DNA of 52,568 bases, from NCBI GenBank assembly GCA_963169455.1, contig CAUJDW010000060.1, positions 1 to 52,568 on the forward strand, read 5' to 3'. Positions within the stretch are counted from its first letter, which is position 1. Each line of letters starts with the position of its first letter. The notes beneath the pieces are model-generated. The model made no database searches. It was not told the origin of the DNA and saw only the letters and a program-made list of their open reading frames with translations. Source of the stretch: Bacteroidota bacterium (GTDB lineage Bacteria; Bacteroidota; Bacteroidia; Chitinophagales; Saprospiraceae). This document shows, piece by piece, positions 10,767 through 20,275 of this stretch. The translations under genes and the position numbers were made by a program.

Positions 10767-11035
10767 CGCTTAATGTTTTTTGTGTGTTTTCGGAATAGGG
10801 CAAAGGTAGTAAGAATTGGCAAATGTTCAGTACAGGTCGGAAGGTGGGAAGGCCGGAAGGCCGGCCATCCAGCCATTTTTACCCGGCGTAGCCTGCGGGC
10901 GGAGCCTGGCCAGTATTTTTACCCGACAAAGCCGTCGGGCGCCTTCGAATAAGGCAACATCGCCCGATGGCGGCGGCGGGCCAGTACTCCAGTACTCCAC
11001 CTTTTCCAATCCATTCCTTTCCGGAGCAACCTCTA
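10767..11035. other. Intergenic region with short repeats
   Basis: No gene is seen. It holds short near-repeats of the type 'ggccag...ATTTTTACCCGgc', twice within about 50 bp (10873-10935), and a run of 'agtactccagtactcc' near 10985. Similar ATTTTTACC or GGTAAAAAT strings occur in other gaps of the window, for example near 47305. Confidence 0.5.
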
Positions 11036-14000
11036 CTATTTATTTTTGGATTTCAAGGGAGCCTGTTCCGGCGCATACTCCACCGGGCAGCCATTGTTGT
11101 CTGCAGGGCCAGGGGCGAAGGGGCAGCCATCGCTGCTGTTTTCCACCCCGTCGCCATCGCTGTCCTTCTCGTCGATGAGGAGAGCCGGGGTATCTTCCAG
11201 GCCTTTCGCTTCGATCTCGAGGATGGCCTCCACATAGGCCTCGGCCAGCTTCTGGCGGAAGGCGGGCTGGGCCAGCAGGGCGGCGTCGGCGCGGTTGTTG
11301 TAGAAGCCGTTTTCAGGGTGGATGAGGGTTGTCCTGACGTTGCGGAGCAGATAAAAGTCCGCCATCCCCTCTTGTCTGGATTTCAAAAAGCGGTTGTTCA
11401 AGCCCGTTTTATTAATGATTTTTTCCAGGAAAACAGCGCCCAGGCGTTCACTTTGGCGCGATCCGGCCTGAAACCAGACTTCTATTCCCCGATTGCGCTC
11501 AGCAGTCCAGGGTTCTTCCAATTTGGTGGTGGGGGCAGCATTAAAATGCACCGTTACCGCCAGTTTGGGCAGGCTGCTCTGGAAATTGTTGATCCGTTCG
11601 GCGCGCACCCTTAGGTCGATATCCTCTTCTTCGGGGACAACCAGATAGTACTGCACCCCGATTTCCTCCAGGCGCCTGACGATGCGCTGCACCACGTCGC
11701 GGCTCAGTTCGCCTTCGAGGAGCTGGGTTTTGCCGTCGTCAAAAACAGGCGAGCGCTTTCCTGGGGTATTCCTGCCGTGCGGGTTGTCGAGGCACCAGAG
11801 GTAGCGGGGCGTATGAAGCCTGGGGACAGCCTGCTGAAGGGAGGGGTTTACCGTTGCCGGTTTGAGGTTCCCACCTTGTTGTGTAGAGGGAACCCGCTCC
11901 AGTCTCAGCAGCCCGGGGTCGATGCGGAGTTGTTTTGCCGGTATTTCGCGGGCCACAAAGCCGGGGTCGAAGGTGTACAAGGCGAGCTGCAAGAGCCGGT
12001 AGAACTCGCCGGCCGTGCCGTCAACGGAGCGGCGCACCCAGAAGCGGGCGGCCATGTAGCCTTCCAGTTGATCGTAGCCCTGCTTCGCCATTTCGCCGGC
12101 AAAACCCGCAAAGCGGTTGTTGAAATACATGCTGAGGGCAAAGCGCTCCCGCTTGGCCGCCGGGGTATTGAGGATGGAAAGAAATTCCGCCTGGATGTCT
12201 TTCTGGTTGGCCGCCTGCGGGTAGGCCAGGTAGAACACCCGCAGGATGTCGCGGAACTCCCTGTTGTAAATCCCCTGGAGCTGCCCGGTGAGCCTCCTGT
12301 TGCCGGACAGCTTGCTGAGGGTGGCGTACAGCTTCCTCAGGAAGGCGGAGTTGTAATAGCCGAAGGCTTCCTCATTGCGGTAGTCGATATTGCTGCCGCG
12401 ATGCGGGCCGGAACGGTACACTTTCTGCCCGAAAATCTTTTCCAGGACGGTGGGGTTGAGCAGGGGTTTCAGGATGGCATAGCGCCCGCGCACGCCGATT
12501 TCCGGGAAGGTGGTGCCGCTGGCCTCCCAGGACATGTCGGCCTTTTTTCTGAGCACATCCCAGCTTTCCGGGGCCTGGGCAAGAAGTTTCTGCAGTTCTG
12601 TTTCCTCCGCAGGTGTTTCCGGTTGGGTAAGGACGGAGGCGGAATCTGCTTTCGTTTGGGCGTAACAGGGCTCGAGGGTGGATCGGCCTCTGTAGGTTTT
12701 GATAATATACCCCTCCACCCCTTTGTGGCGGACGCGGTAATAGTCGGCGCCCTCTTCCAGCAGCCATACCTCTTCGCCGGGGCTTATGGACTTGACCAGG
12801 GTCTGCCGGTTGACCCGCAACTCCAGCCACCCGGGCTTTCCAAAGTTTGCGTTCAGCTCATCGGCCTCCTGCCGGCTGAGCTGGCGGGAACGCAGGGCGA
12901 TCTCCCCCGAGGCGGCGGCGATCCTGAAACAAACTTCCCGGGGTATGGAGTCGGCAGCTACATCGCCTGCACACCAGGCGCGGATGCGGCCCATGTCCAG
13001 GTGCGAGGAATCCAGGCGAATGGCTTCCCGGAAGTAGGCGCATACCCTTTCCCGCCCCGTGCTCAGCAGTTGTTCAAAGCGGATGATCAGGGAGTCCAGG
13101 GCGGCCTGGCCGGGCGCCAGCTGGGAAGTTTCCCGCAGCCCCAGGCGTTCGAAAGTATTCAGCATGGACTGCTGCACATCTGGAGGCAGTTCGCTCACGC
13201 CGGCTTTGATCTGTTTCCAGGCTTCCAGCCCTTCGCGAAGTTGCGCCTCCCGTTCGGCAGGGCTCTGCCCGTAGAACTGCGAACCCGACAGGTACAAATC
13301 CACGCCCTTGTTGTAAAAAGCCACCGCCATGTTGCTGCGGTACTCGGCCTGCCAGGAATCGGGAATGGCCGTTTGGCCGGGCCCGGAAACGGAAAAAGCA
13401 TTTCCGGAAATTTCCACTTTGGCGCCGTCCCAGCTTTTGAGCTGGCCGGTGCGCCAGGCCCAGCTCGCCTCGTTGGTGTAAGCCGAAAGCGGCAGTTGGA
13501 ATTCGCCGCCGCCGCTCTCCAGCCAGTCCATGAACCTCAGGTTGCGCCCGGTGGCCGCCGGCAGGGAGTCCCAGGCTACGGCCGCTTTGGCATGAGCCTC
13601 CAGCATGGCGGCAAGCCCCAGGGCATCGTCCAGGCAGAGCAAGGCGGATTCCCCTTCCAGGCGGTAGTCCACCAAAGGCCCGGCGCAGTCCGCCGGCCTG
13701 ATCTGCCAGGGCCAGGCCGTGATCAGCAGGGCGGGCAGCCAGAGGGGCAGTGCCCAGCGCATCACGTCGCGCCACTCCCCGCGCCAGCCCAGGCCGGGCA
13801 GGCCGTGGGGATAGAGGTATTTTTTCCATTCGTCGGGCACGATGAAGTCCAGCGGGTGGCGCTCGCGCTTCAGTTGTTTGATGACGGTGACATCAGCTTC
13901 GGCGCCGGCTTCCATCAGGCGGCTGATCTCTTTTTCCAGCTCTTTTTTGCGGCTCCCTTTTCTGGTGGTGAGCCATTCGTTGAGCGCCACATTCATGCGG

Positions 14001-15955
14001 TAATCTTCAAAAGCCGCCGAGTCGGCGGGCGGGGGGTTCTGCCGCAGGATTTCCGCCAGTTGCGTGCGCACCTTTTCCAGAAGAGCGGGGTTCGCCGCCT
14101 CCAGCCAGTTGACGAGCCCGGCGCGGGCAGCCGGAGGTATGCGGCCTTCGACAAACCAGGGCAGGCGCGTAAGCTGCAACAGGTTATCGAAACTGAGCAG
14201 GTTTTCCCTGCCGATGGAAAGCTGCTGCCCGAGGTAGAGGGTGAGGTCCCAGTGCAGCGTAGGGTAAACGGCGCAGGCGGCGATCCACTGCAGCATGGGT
14301 TCGCCGAAGTGGGGCTGGAGGCTGGGAACGAGGGCGCCATGGATTTCTATAGGTTCCACAGGGGCGTCCTTCACCCTTTCCGGCCAGGTGTCGAAGCGGG
14401 CGTCCTCCGCCATTTCCATTTCTTCCAGCCAGAAGTGCAGGCCTTGCAGGGAGAGGGGGAGCACGGTAAATAGCTCGCCGAGGCGGCGCTCGCGCTTGCC
14501 CCAGTTGCGGATGGGGTTCGGGCTCAGGAGCAGGCGGTGTTTCCAGTTGCGGAGCAGGCGGCTCCAGGGTTCCGGCTTGCCGCTCAGCTTGCTGAGCAGG
14601 CCGTTGCCGTGGCCGGCGACGATGAGGCGCGCGCCGGCGTAACGCTGCTGAATATCCAAAAGGGGCAGCCCGTCGGGGTGGAGTTCATTGTAACACACCC
14701 GCAAATCGCTGTCGAAAAAGAAGCGTTCGATGTGAACCTCATTGGCCTGGAATGCCCGGAAGAGCAAATCCAGCAGTCGGGCGCGGTGGTTGCGGGCCGA
14801 TTGCTGTTCGATCAGCAGCAGGTATTCCGGGGGTTGGGTTTGCTGTTGAAACCGGAAGGCAGGCATGCCTCCCTGTTCGATGGTGGCGCCGATGGTTTTG
14901 GGCACATCCAGTTTATAGGCCTCGCTGCCGGTGCGCTGCCTGATGAGGTTGAGGATAAAGCCGAAGCCCTCGCCGAAGTTAATGCTTTCCGCTCCTTCGA
15001 TGCGTATGTTCCAGGCGTAGGGTGGTTTGTCTTTCGACTCCAGCTCGGCCACCAGCTTGCGGCGGCGGTAGGCGCGGTAAAAGAGCACCGCCAGAAGCAG
15101 CGCAGTGAACAGCAGCAGCCCGCCCCACTTCAGCCACACGAAATTGTCGGCCAGGAATTGCCGGAGCCGGGAAGGAGGCTGTACGGCGTACTTCAACGGG
15201 TCGTGGGAGAAGGGGAAAGCCATCAGATTAAAAGCAGGGGGAGTGCCTATAGAGTCTACTATTATGGTATCTGCCCTGGAAGTATCCACGGTAGGCAGCA
15301 CGATGACGGGCTTGTAATGAACCTGCAGCTTTTGCCCGCCTGCATTGGACCATTCCAGGACGATGGAGTCCTGTCCGCTGATGCTATCCTGGGCGATATA
15401 AACCAGGCAGTTGGGGGTATCCACCAGGAATGTGCCGAGCCCTTCGCGGCCCGGGTACAGCACTTCGTATTTTTCGGGCCTGCCAAGTTCCCCGAGGTCT
15501 GTGGAATCGACGAGGCAAAGCACGGCCTGCCCGCCTGCCTGCACTTCAAAGGGCTTTTCGATGAAGCCCCGCTCCACAGGCTTCCTCATCTGGAAGAGGA
15601 CGATGGCGGGCGGGATCAGCAGCAACAGCGCAAGCACCCAGATGATGCCCCGGAATCGGCGCTCATGGTGGTCCGGCGAAGCAGGCGCCTCCTCCGCCTC
15701 TACCTCCTTGTAGAAAGCGCCCGTCCGCCTGCGGCACTGTTCGAACAGTTCGTAAAAATGGGCCTGTTCTTTGGGGCTGCTGGCAAAAAGGGGCGCCAGC
15801 AGGTAAGGCAGTTCTTCCGGCGCCGTATCCTCCGGCAACTTCCGCAGCAGTTCCTGCACCTGCAATTGCTGGCCCGTGCCCAGAGGGTAGCCCTCCGCCT
15901 GCATGGTGCTCAGCAGTTCGGCGATGAGGTGGTATGTCCGGGCGGTGTGGGGCAT
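11036..15955 (-). CDS. Three-pass membrane protein with SH3b, peptidoglycan amidase and TSP3 domains (MoxR-operon effector)
   Basis: 1639 residues. The N-terminal helical domain (1-98, RTYHLIAELLSTMQ) resembles the start of MoxR-associated core proteins. TM1 is about 102-121, a loop of about 135 residues follows, then TM2 about 273-293 and a basic RAYRRRK stop. A cytoplasmic domain (about 300-735) contains LIVAGHGNGLLSKLSGKPEPW and RLGELFTVLPLSLQGL, recalling vWA-like parts of conflict proteins. TM3 is about 733-750. The C-terminal half then faces the periplasm: a helical region, an SH3b domain (about 1038-1090, GEEVWLLEEGADYYRVRHKG), an unknown helical region, an Amidase_3 domain (about 1383-1580) with H1393, E1415, H1470 and E1548 in the zinc/catalytic places, and a TSP3-type calcium repeat (DSDGDGVENSSDGC). 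It would cleave the peptidoglycan stem peptide from MurNAc. Last gene of a three-gene operon, 30 bp after the MoxR gene. Domain calls are good for the ends and tentative for the middle. Confidence 0.85.
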   Translation of the reverse strand: MPHTARTYHLIAELLSTMQAEGYPLGTGQQLQVQELLRKLPEDTAPEELPYLLAPLFASSPKEQAHFYELFEQCRRRTGAFYKEVEAEEAPASPDHHERRFRGIIWVLALLLLIPPAIVLFQMRKPVERGFIEKPFEVQAGGQAVLCLVDSTDLGELGRPEKYEVLYPGREGLGTFLVDTPNCLVYIAQDSISGQDSIVLEWSNAGGQKLQVHYKPVIVLPTVDTSRADTIIVDSIGTPPAFNLMAFPFSHDPLKYAVQPPSRLRQFLADNFVWLKWGGLLLFTALLLAVLFYRAYRRRKLVAELESKDKPPYAWNIRIEGAESINFGEGFGFILNLIRQRTGSEAYKLDVPKTIGATIEQGGMPAFRFQQQTQPPEYLLLIEQQSARNHRARLLDLLFRAFQANEVHIERFFFDSDLRVCYNELHPDGLPLLDIQQRYAGARLIVAGHGNGLLSKLSGKPEPWSRLLRNWKHRLLLSPNPIRNWGKRERRLGELFTVLPLSLQGLHFWLEEMEMAEDARFDTWPERVKDAPVEPIEIHGALVPSLQPHFGEPMLQWIAACAVYPTLHWDLTLYLGQQLSIGRENLLSFDNLLQLTRLPWFVEGRIPPAARAGLVNWLEAANPALLEKVRTQLAEILRQNPPPADSAAFEDYRMNVALNEWLTTRKGSRKKELEKEISRLMEAGAEADVTVIKQLKRERHPLDFIVPDEWKKYLYPHGLPGLGWRGEWRDVMRWALPLWLPALLITAWPWQIRPADCAGPLVDYRLEGESALLCLDDALGLAAMLEAHAKAAVAWDSLPAATGRNLRFMDWLESGGGEFQLPLSAYTNEASWAWRTGQLKSWDGAKVEISGNAFSVSGPGQTAIPDSWQAEYRSNMAVAFYNKGVDLYLSGSQFYGQSPAEREAQLREGLEAWKQIKAGVSELPPDVQQSMLNTFERLGLRETSQLAPGQAALDSLIIRFEQLLSTGRERVCAYFREAIRLDSSHLDMGRIRAWCAGDVAADSIPREVCFRIAAASGEIALRSRQLSRQEADELNANFGKPGWLELRVNRQTLVKSISPGEEVWLLEEGADYYRVRHKGVEGYIIKTYRGRSTLEPCYAQTKADSASVLTQPETPAEETELQKLLAQAPESWDVLRKKADMSWEASGTTFPEIGVRGRYAILKPLLNPTVLEKIFGQKVYRSGPHRGSNIDYRNEEAFGYYNSAFLRKLYATLSKLSGNRRLTGQLQGIYNREFRDILRVFYLAYPQAANQKDIQAEFLSILNTPAAKRERFALSMYFNNRFAGFAGEMAKQGYDQLEGYMAARFWVRRSVDGTAGEFYRLLQLALYTFDPGFVAREIPAKQLRIDPGLLRLERVPSTQQGGNLKPATVNPSLQQAVPRLHTPRYLWCLDNPHGRNTPGKRSPVFDDGKTQLLEGELSRDVVQRIVRRLEEIGVQYYLVVPEEEDIDLRVRAERINNFQSSLPKLAVTVHFNAAPTTKLEEPWTAERNRGIEVWFQAGSRQSERLGAVFLEKIINKTGLNNRFLKSRQEGMADFYLLRNVRTTLIHPENGFYNNRADAALLAQPAFRQKLAEAYVEAILEIEAKGLEDTPALLIDEKDSDGDGVENSSDGCPFAPGPADNNGCPVEYAPEQAPLKSKNK

Positions 15956-15985
15956 GGAGGTTGGTGGAATATTGGAATATTTGGA

Positions 15986-16930
15986 TTATTGGGATTTCGA
16001 CAATAAATCCTGGAGGGTTTTCAGGTCGTCCTTGTTTTTTGCCAGCACGGAATAGGACCAGCTCAACTGTTCCTTTTCCTCGGGGTTCAGGGCTGCCAGG
16101 TTGTTCAGTTTGGAAGCGTCGAATTCCATTTTGCGGAGCAGGGCCGCCCACTGGATCAGTTCGGCGGTGGCGGGGTTTTTCCGGAGTTTTACCCGGTCTT
16201 TGGCCCTGATCATTTCGAAGTGGGCGATGATGGCGTCGAGTTGTTTTTTCCCGGCATCCGAGTCGAAGCCGTTCAGTTTCTGCTGCAGGATGCGCAACAG
16301 ATCGGCGGCGGCGGGGAATTCGATATGGTAATAAGCGACCCTGCGCAGGAAGGCGTCGGGCAGGTTTTTCTCCGAGTTGGAGGTCAGGATGATGACGGGG
16401 CGGTTTTCGGGAGAAGTTTTGAAGCTTTTGCCGATTTCGGGCACGTCGAAGCGCAGGCCTTCCAGGGCGGCCAGCACGTCGTTGGGCAGGTCGCGGGGGG
16501 CTTTGTCGATCTCGTCGAGCAGCACCACCCGGCGGCTCTGGCTACGGATGGCGGCGCCGAGGGCCTGATAGCGGATGTATTTTTCCTCCACCTGTTCGGG
16601 CGTCAGGGGTTCGGTTTGTGTCTGGCTGTACTGGAAGTGCCCCAGGGCGTCGTAGCGGTAGAAAAGGTCTTTGGCCGTAGAAGTCGTCTGGGCGTTAAAT
16701 ACGATCACTTCGCCGAGTTTGAAATAATGGGCTACATGGTGGGCCAGCTGGGTTTTCCCGGTGCCGGGCTCACCGGTGAGCAACAGTGGCTGCCCCAGGT
16801 TGAGGGCGACGTTGACCGCGCTGACCAGGCCTTTGGGCGGCAGATAAAGTTTGGGGTCGTTGATCTTCTCGTTCAGTTCGATTTTCGGCAGTTCGCGCTG
16901 CCCGCTTTCGCTATAGAGGTGGAAGCTCAT
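15986..16930 (-). CDS. MoxR-type AAA+ ATPase
   Basis: 314 residues from the ATG at 16928-16930 (MSFHLYSES). An in-frame ATG 12 bases upstream and one at 16981 are possible but less likely. Walker A is GEPGTGKT (53-60), Walker B VVLLDEID (135-142), sensor 1 TSN (183-185) and an arginine pair RR (196-197), giving an intact ATPase. The order LLTGEPGTGKTQLAHHVAHYF...LPDAFLRRVAYYHIEFP is characteristic of MoxR proteins, which act as ATP-driven chaperones for vWA-domain partners. It sits between the coiled-coil gene (63-bp gap) and the large effector gene (30-bp gap), so it is probably the motor or switch of this operon. Confidence 0.9.
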   Translation of the reverse strand: MSFHLYSESGQRELPKIELNEKINDPKLYLPPKGLVSAVNVALNLGQPLLLTGEPGTGKTQLAHHVAHYFKLGEVIVFNAQTTSTAKDLFYRYDALGHFQYSQTQTEPLTPEQVEEKYIRYQALGAAIRSQSRRVVLLDEIDKAPRDLPNDVLAALEGLRFDVPEIGKSFKTSPENRPVIILTSNSEKNLPDAFLRRVAYYHIEFPAAADLLRILQQKLNGFDSDAGKKQLDAIIAHFEMIRAKDRVKLRKNPATAELIQWAALLRKMEFDASKLNNLAALNPEEKEQLSWSYSVLAKNKDDLKTLQDLLSKSQ

Positions 16931-16993
16931 AAAACATGGCATTAATCGTTGTAAATCATCAGGCCGGTGATGCCGGCCCATCTGGCAAAGAAG

Positions 16994-18082
16994 TTATTCA
17001 TGGGCCAGGCGGTAAATGACAGCCTGAAGTTCCTCAACATCCTTCATGTTCAGGAGTTTTTTCTCTTTGTACAACTGCTGGTCGGCCTCCCTCAGGCCCG
17101 AGAGGAACACATCGAGCACCTGTTGGACCTTATTGGGGTTGCGCTCGCCCAGGTCCATCAGCCAGGCGCGGAGGTCGGCCTCTTCGATGGGCAGCAGGGG
17201 CGTCAGCAGGGTGGCCTCATTGCGCTGCGCCAGGCCCGCCAGGCCGTCGATGATGGCCTTCTGGGCGGGAGAGAGTTTGCCTTCGTGCTGCTTTTCGATG
17301 TAAACCACAAAAAAGAAAAGAAAGGTGGGCACATCCCGGTGGGGGCAGCGGAAGGTGTCGATCATCCATTGCAGGTATTCCAGCAGGAAATCCTCCCAGT
17401 TGCGCTCGTGGATTTCGAAGGCGACGGCCACATAGTCGTAGGGCAGCTTGGGCACCCCGGTTTCGATAAAAGCTTCGAAAGACTGGGTGTCGGCAAAGTG
17501 AAAGCGCTCCTGGACGTACTCTTTGAAGCGTTGCTGGCACTTGCGGGTGTTGCGGCCCACGGGCAGGTCCTGGATGCGCAGCCGGCCGGAATCCTCATGC
17601 GTGATGATGTGCAGGGCGTCGGAATCGCCGTCGAGCTCTTCGGCCAGCAGTTCGTACACCATGCGCTCGGAAAAGCTGGGCGGCATCTGGCTGGGGCAGG
17701 CGCTGACGAAGTAAAACTGGAACTCCTGTTCTCCCTCTTCCTTCAGGTCGAAGGCCTCCCAGAATTTGCCGCGCATCTCTTTGCGGTCCACATTGACCAG
17801 GTGCAGCAGCCCGATCTCTTCGTCCTCATCGATGTTCAGCTCCCGGGCCGCCTCGTACAGGAGGGAGCCTCTGTTGTCGGCAGCACCAAGGTTGTGGGCG
17901 CCGGACAGCTTGCTTTTCAGCTCCCGAACCTGCCCTTCCAGTTGGTTGATCTCCTCATCCAGCGAGAACTTGGCATTGGCGTCCACGGCAAGGCCCCGCT
18001 CTTTCTTCAGGAAGTTGAGCTTGCGGACGAGCAGTTCCAGTTGTGCTTCAAACCCTTGGATTTCTTCAGGAGTATAGAACAT
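16994..18082 (-). CDS. Coiled-coil protein, possible inactive-STAND scaffold of the MoxR operon
   Basis: 362 residues from the ATG at 18080-18082 (MFYTPEEIQGFEAQ); a TTG two codons upstream is also in frame. Residues about 5-60 form a predicted coiled coil. A charged helical stretch (75-118) is followed by a mixed alpha/beta domain (about 120-262) with FYFVSACPSQMPPSFSERM, IITHEDSGRLRIQDLP and VPTFLFFFVVYIE. That layout recalls the inactive STAND (iSTAND) domains described in NTPase-centred conflict systems; no Walker A or B is present. The C-terminus is helical. First gene of the operon, so it may sense or scaffold for the MoxR ATPase. I do not recognise it firmly; the scaffold role is inference from order and fold pattern. 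Confidence 0.6.
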   Translation of the reverse strand: MFYTPEEIQGFEAQLELLVRKLNFLKKERGLAVDANAKFSLDEEINQLEGQVRELKSKLSGAHNLGAADNRGSLLYEAARELNIDEDEEIGLLHLVNVDRKEMRGKFWEAFDLKEEGEQEFQFYFVSACPSQMPPSFSERMVYELLAEELDGDSDALHIITHEDSGRLRIQDLPVGRNTRKCQQRFKEYVQERFHFADTQSFEAFIETGVPKLPYDYVAVAFEIHERNWEDFLLEYLQWMIDTFRCPHRDVPTFLFFFVVYIEKQHEGKLSPAQKAIIDGLAGLAQRNEATLLTPLLPIEEADLRAWLMDLGERNPNKVQQVLDVFLSGLREADQQLYKEKKLLNMKDVEELQAVIYRLAHE

Positions 18083-18172
18083 GGGCAATGTTTGCTACCG
18101 TTGTCGTGAGATAAAGTTATATAATTTTTTCAAGGCATTTGCCGGCGGGGCATTTTCCTTGCGAAGGGGGCC

Positions 18173-18208
18173 AAAAAGAATGCCGCGCCCCTCGCGGAGT
18201 CGCGGCAT
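18173..18208 (-). terminator. Terminator after the TPR glycosyltransferase gene
   Basis: On the minus strand ATGCCGCG and CGCGGCAT pair around a 13-base loop and are followed by TCTTTTT. It lies about 90 bp after the stop codon at 18296 and upstream of the MoxR operon, so it would insulate that operon from read-through. Confidence 0.75.
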
Positions 18209-18295
18209 CATCTCAAACAACTTATCCAATCTGCTTTTACGCAGGCGGAGCTCATTCGTTTCAAGTTGGGACGGAAAAGTTGACAAAATGTGAAA

Positions 18296-20257
18296 TTAAC
18301 CCCTAATCCTGTCCGCGGCTTTTTGCTGGTATTCGCGCAAAACTGCAGAAGCGGGGTATATCTGCAGGCCTCGTTGCGCCACCTCCAGGGCCTGGGCAAA
18401 ATCACCTGATTCATATCGGGCCACGGCCATGCCTTCCAGTAGCTGGCGATTGGTTGGGCTCAGGCCCAGGCCGTAGTTGAGGTATCTGATGGCCAGGGGG
18501 TAATCCTTCTTTTCCCTGGCCAGCAGTTCGAAGCCGGCCCGGTAGTAAAAGCCGGCCATCAGGGTAGCGTCGGCGTGGGAATTGAGGTATTCCAGGTACT
18601 GGTCCAGGAAGGGCACATGCCCGTGCCTGAGGAGCTGATAAAATTCCTCCAGCAACTTCTGGAGGTTGCCATCCAGCTGGTACAGCCCGGCAACCAGCCC
18701 ACCCTTGCAGGTGATGGCGTCGGTATAGGCCGGGTAGATGTCCAGCGCTTTGTTCACATAAGGAAGGGCTTCCTCAAAAAGCGCCATTTTTTTGGCGGCG
18801 TCCTGTTCGCCAAGGCCTTCCTGATACAGCGAATAGGCCATATAACTATTGGCCCGGGCGCGGTTGGTGGAGACTTTTATTGCCGCCCTGTTGAGCGCCA
18901 TTTCATCCTTCCAGGCCGGCGCCCGGCTGATGGTTTTCAGCCCGAATCCCAGGCCTGCCAGGCCTGCAAGGGCCAGCGCAGGCCAGCTGGCGCCGGGCAG
19001 CAGGCGCGCTGTCCAGCCCGGCAGTTTCGCCATGAGCAAATAGGCCAGCAGCAGGCAGTACCCCACCGAGGGCATATACAGAAACCGTTCATTCATGGGG
19101 GCGCCCACCGGGAAAAAGATATTGGAAACAATAGATAAAGTCAGCAGGTAATACCAAATGCTCCATGCCACCACCCCTTTGCGCCGGAAAGCCCGGAAGG
19201 CCAGCAACAGGAGGCCCGCATATAATAGCAGGGAACTCCAGGCCTTCCAGTCGCCCCAGCCGATGATGGGTATCTGGTAAGGATAGTAATCGTGCGTCAG
19301 GGGGTGTGGAAAGATCAACAGGCGCAAGTAATAGCCCAGGGTGTATGAAATAGTGGCGTATTTCTCCGCCGGGCCTGACTCCACAAAAGGGTCGTTCATG
19401 ATGCCGGTGACGGCCTTTCCGCTGTCGAGCAGGTACCCGATCACATTCAGCCGGATAGCCAGGTAAGCCAGGAAAACCAGCAACAGCGGCGCCGTCGCCA
19501 CAGCCGCCTGCCTGGCGCCGGCCTGCCTGAAAACATAAAGGCTCAAAGGAATGACGGCCAGAAAAGTCAAAGCATTTTCCTTGGCCAGCAGGGCCAGGAA
19601 AAAAAGTACGCCCGAGAGCGCCAGCCACCAGGCCCGCCGCTTTTCCAGGTAACGGATGCTGCCGTACAAGGTGGCCAGGGAAAGCAACAGCGCCAGGATT
19701 TCGTCGCGACCCTTAATGTTGGCCACCACCTCCGTATGTATCGGATGCAGCACAAATAAGGCGGCAGCCCAGAAGGGGATTCCCAGATACCAGGGCCGCT
19801 TGCTGCTGCCCAGGCCGAACATCCAGAACAAACGAAAGAGGATTAGCCCGGTGAAGGCGTAAAGCAGGATGTTCCAGAAATGGCTGAGGCCTGGCTTCAG
19901 CCCGTAGGCCGCACGCTCCAGGGCGAAGGTGGCAATGGAAAGGGGCCGGTAGCGCGCCCCGGCCACCAGATCCTGCTGCCGGCCCAGAAAGCCGGTAAAG
20001 CTCTCGGTAGCGAAGATATCCTTGATCCCGCCCAGCCCCTTTAATACGAACTGGTTCTCGGAAAGCACGATCTTGTCGTCCAGCACGTAACCGAAATCAA
20101 GGCTGGCCCGGTACAGGGCGAAAGGCAAAATGAGTATCAGCAGGCCGGGCAACCAACGGGCCTTCCAGAAGCTGCCGGAAAGGCCCGGACCGGAGCCGGG
20201 CAGTGAGGCGGCAGGCCGGCCGGAGGGCTGCCGCGGGCGCTGGCGTTTTTTATTCAT
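18296..20257 (-). CDS. TMTC-like membrane glycosyltransferase with C-terminal TPRs
   Basis: 653 residues from the ATG at 20255-20257 (MNKKRQR); upstream in-frame codons run into an inverted repeat and are not favoured. After a basic N-terminus there are about ten membrane helices. The first external loop has the GT-C style acidic motif GYVLDDKIVLSENQF, later YRPLSIATFALE and HPIHTEVVANIKGRDEILA, wording shared with the TMTC/DUF1736 family. The C-terminal third (about 480-653) has TPR-like repeats (ALPYVNKALDIYPAYTDA, AIRYLNYGLGLSPTNRQLLE, ALEVAQRGLQIYPAS). Members are thought to transfer a sugar from a lipid carrier to proteins outside the cytoplasm; donor and target here are unknown. It is followed by its own terminator at 18173-18208. 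Confidence 0.8.
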   Translation of the reverse strand: MNKKRQRPRQPSGRPAASLPGSGPGLSGSFWKARWLPGLLILILPFALYRASLDFGYVLDDKIVLSENQFVLKGLGGIKDIFATESFTGFLGRQQDLVAGARYRPLSIATFALERAAYGLKPGLSHFWNILLYAFTGLILFRLFWMFGLGSSKRPWYLGIPFWAAALFVLHPIHTEVVANIKGRDEILALLLSLATLYGSIRYLEKRRAWWLALSGVLFFLALLAKENALTFLAVIPLSLYVFRQAGARQAAVATAPLLLVFLAYLAIRLNVIGYLLDSGKAVTGIMNDPFVESGPAEKYATISYTLGYYLRLLIFPHPLTHDYYPYQIPIIGWGDWKAWSSLLLYAGLLLLAFRAFRRKGVVAWSIWYYLLTLSIVSNIFFPVGAPMNERFLYMPSVGYCLLLAYLLMAKLPGWTARLLPGASWPALALAGLAGLGFGLKTISRAPAWKDEMALNRAAIKVSTNRARANSYMAYSLYQEGLGEQDAAKKMALFEEALPYVNKALDIYPAYTDAITCKGGLVAGLYQLDGNLQKLLEEFYQLLRHGHVPFLDQYLEYLNSHADATLMAGFYYRAGFELLAREKKDYPLAIRYLNYGLGLSPTNRQLLEGMAVARYESGDFAQALEVAQRGLQIYPASAVLREYQQKAADRIRG

Positions 20258-20275
20258 GGCATAACCAGGGTTAGT

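Noticed and set aside
11777-14473. Long plus-strand open frame of 898 codons
   Set aside because: It is antisense to the amidase effector, has no family motifs or domain order, and arises from GC-rich third codon positions.
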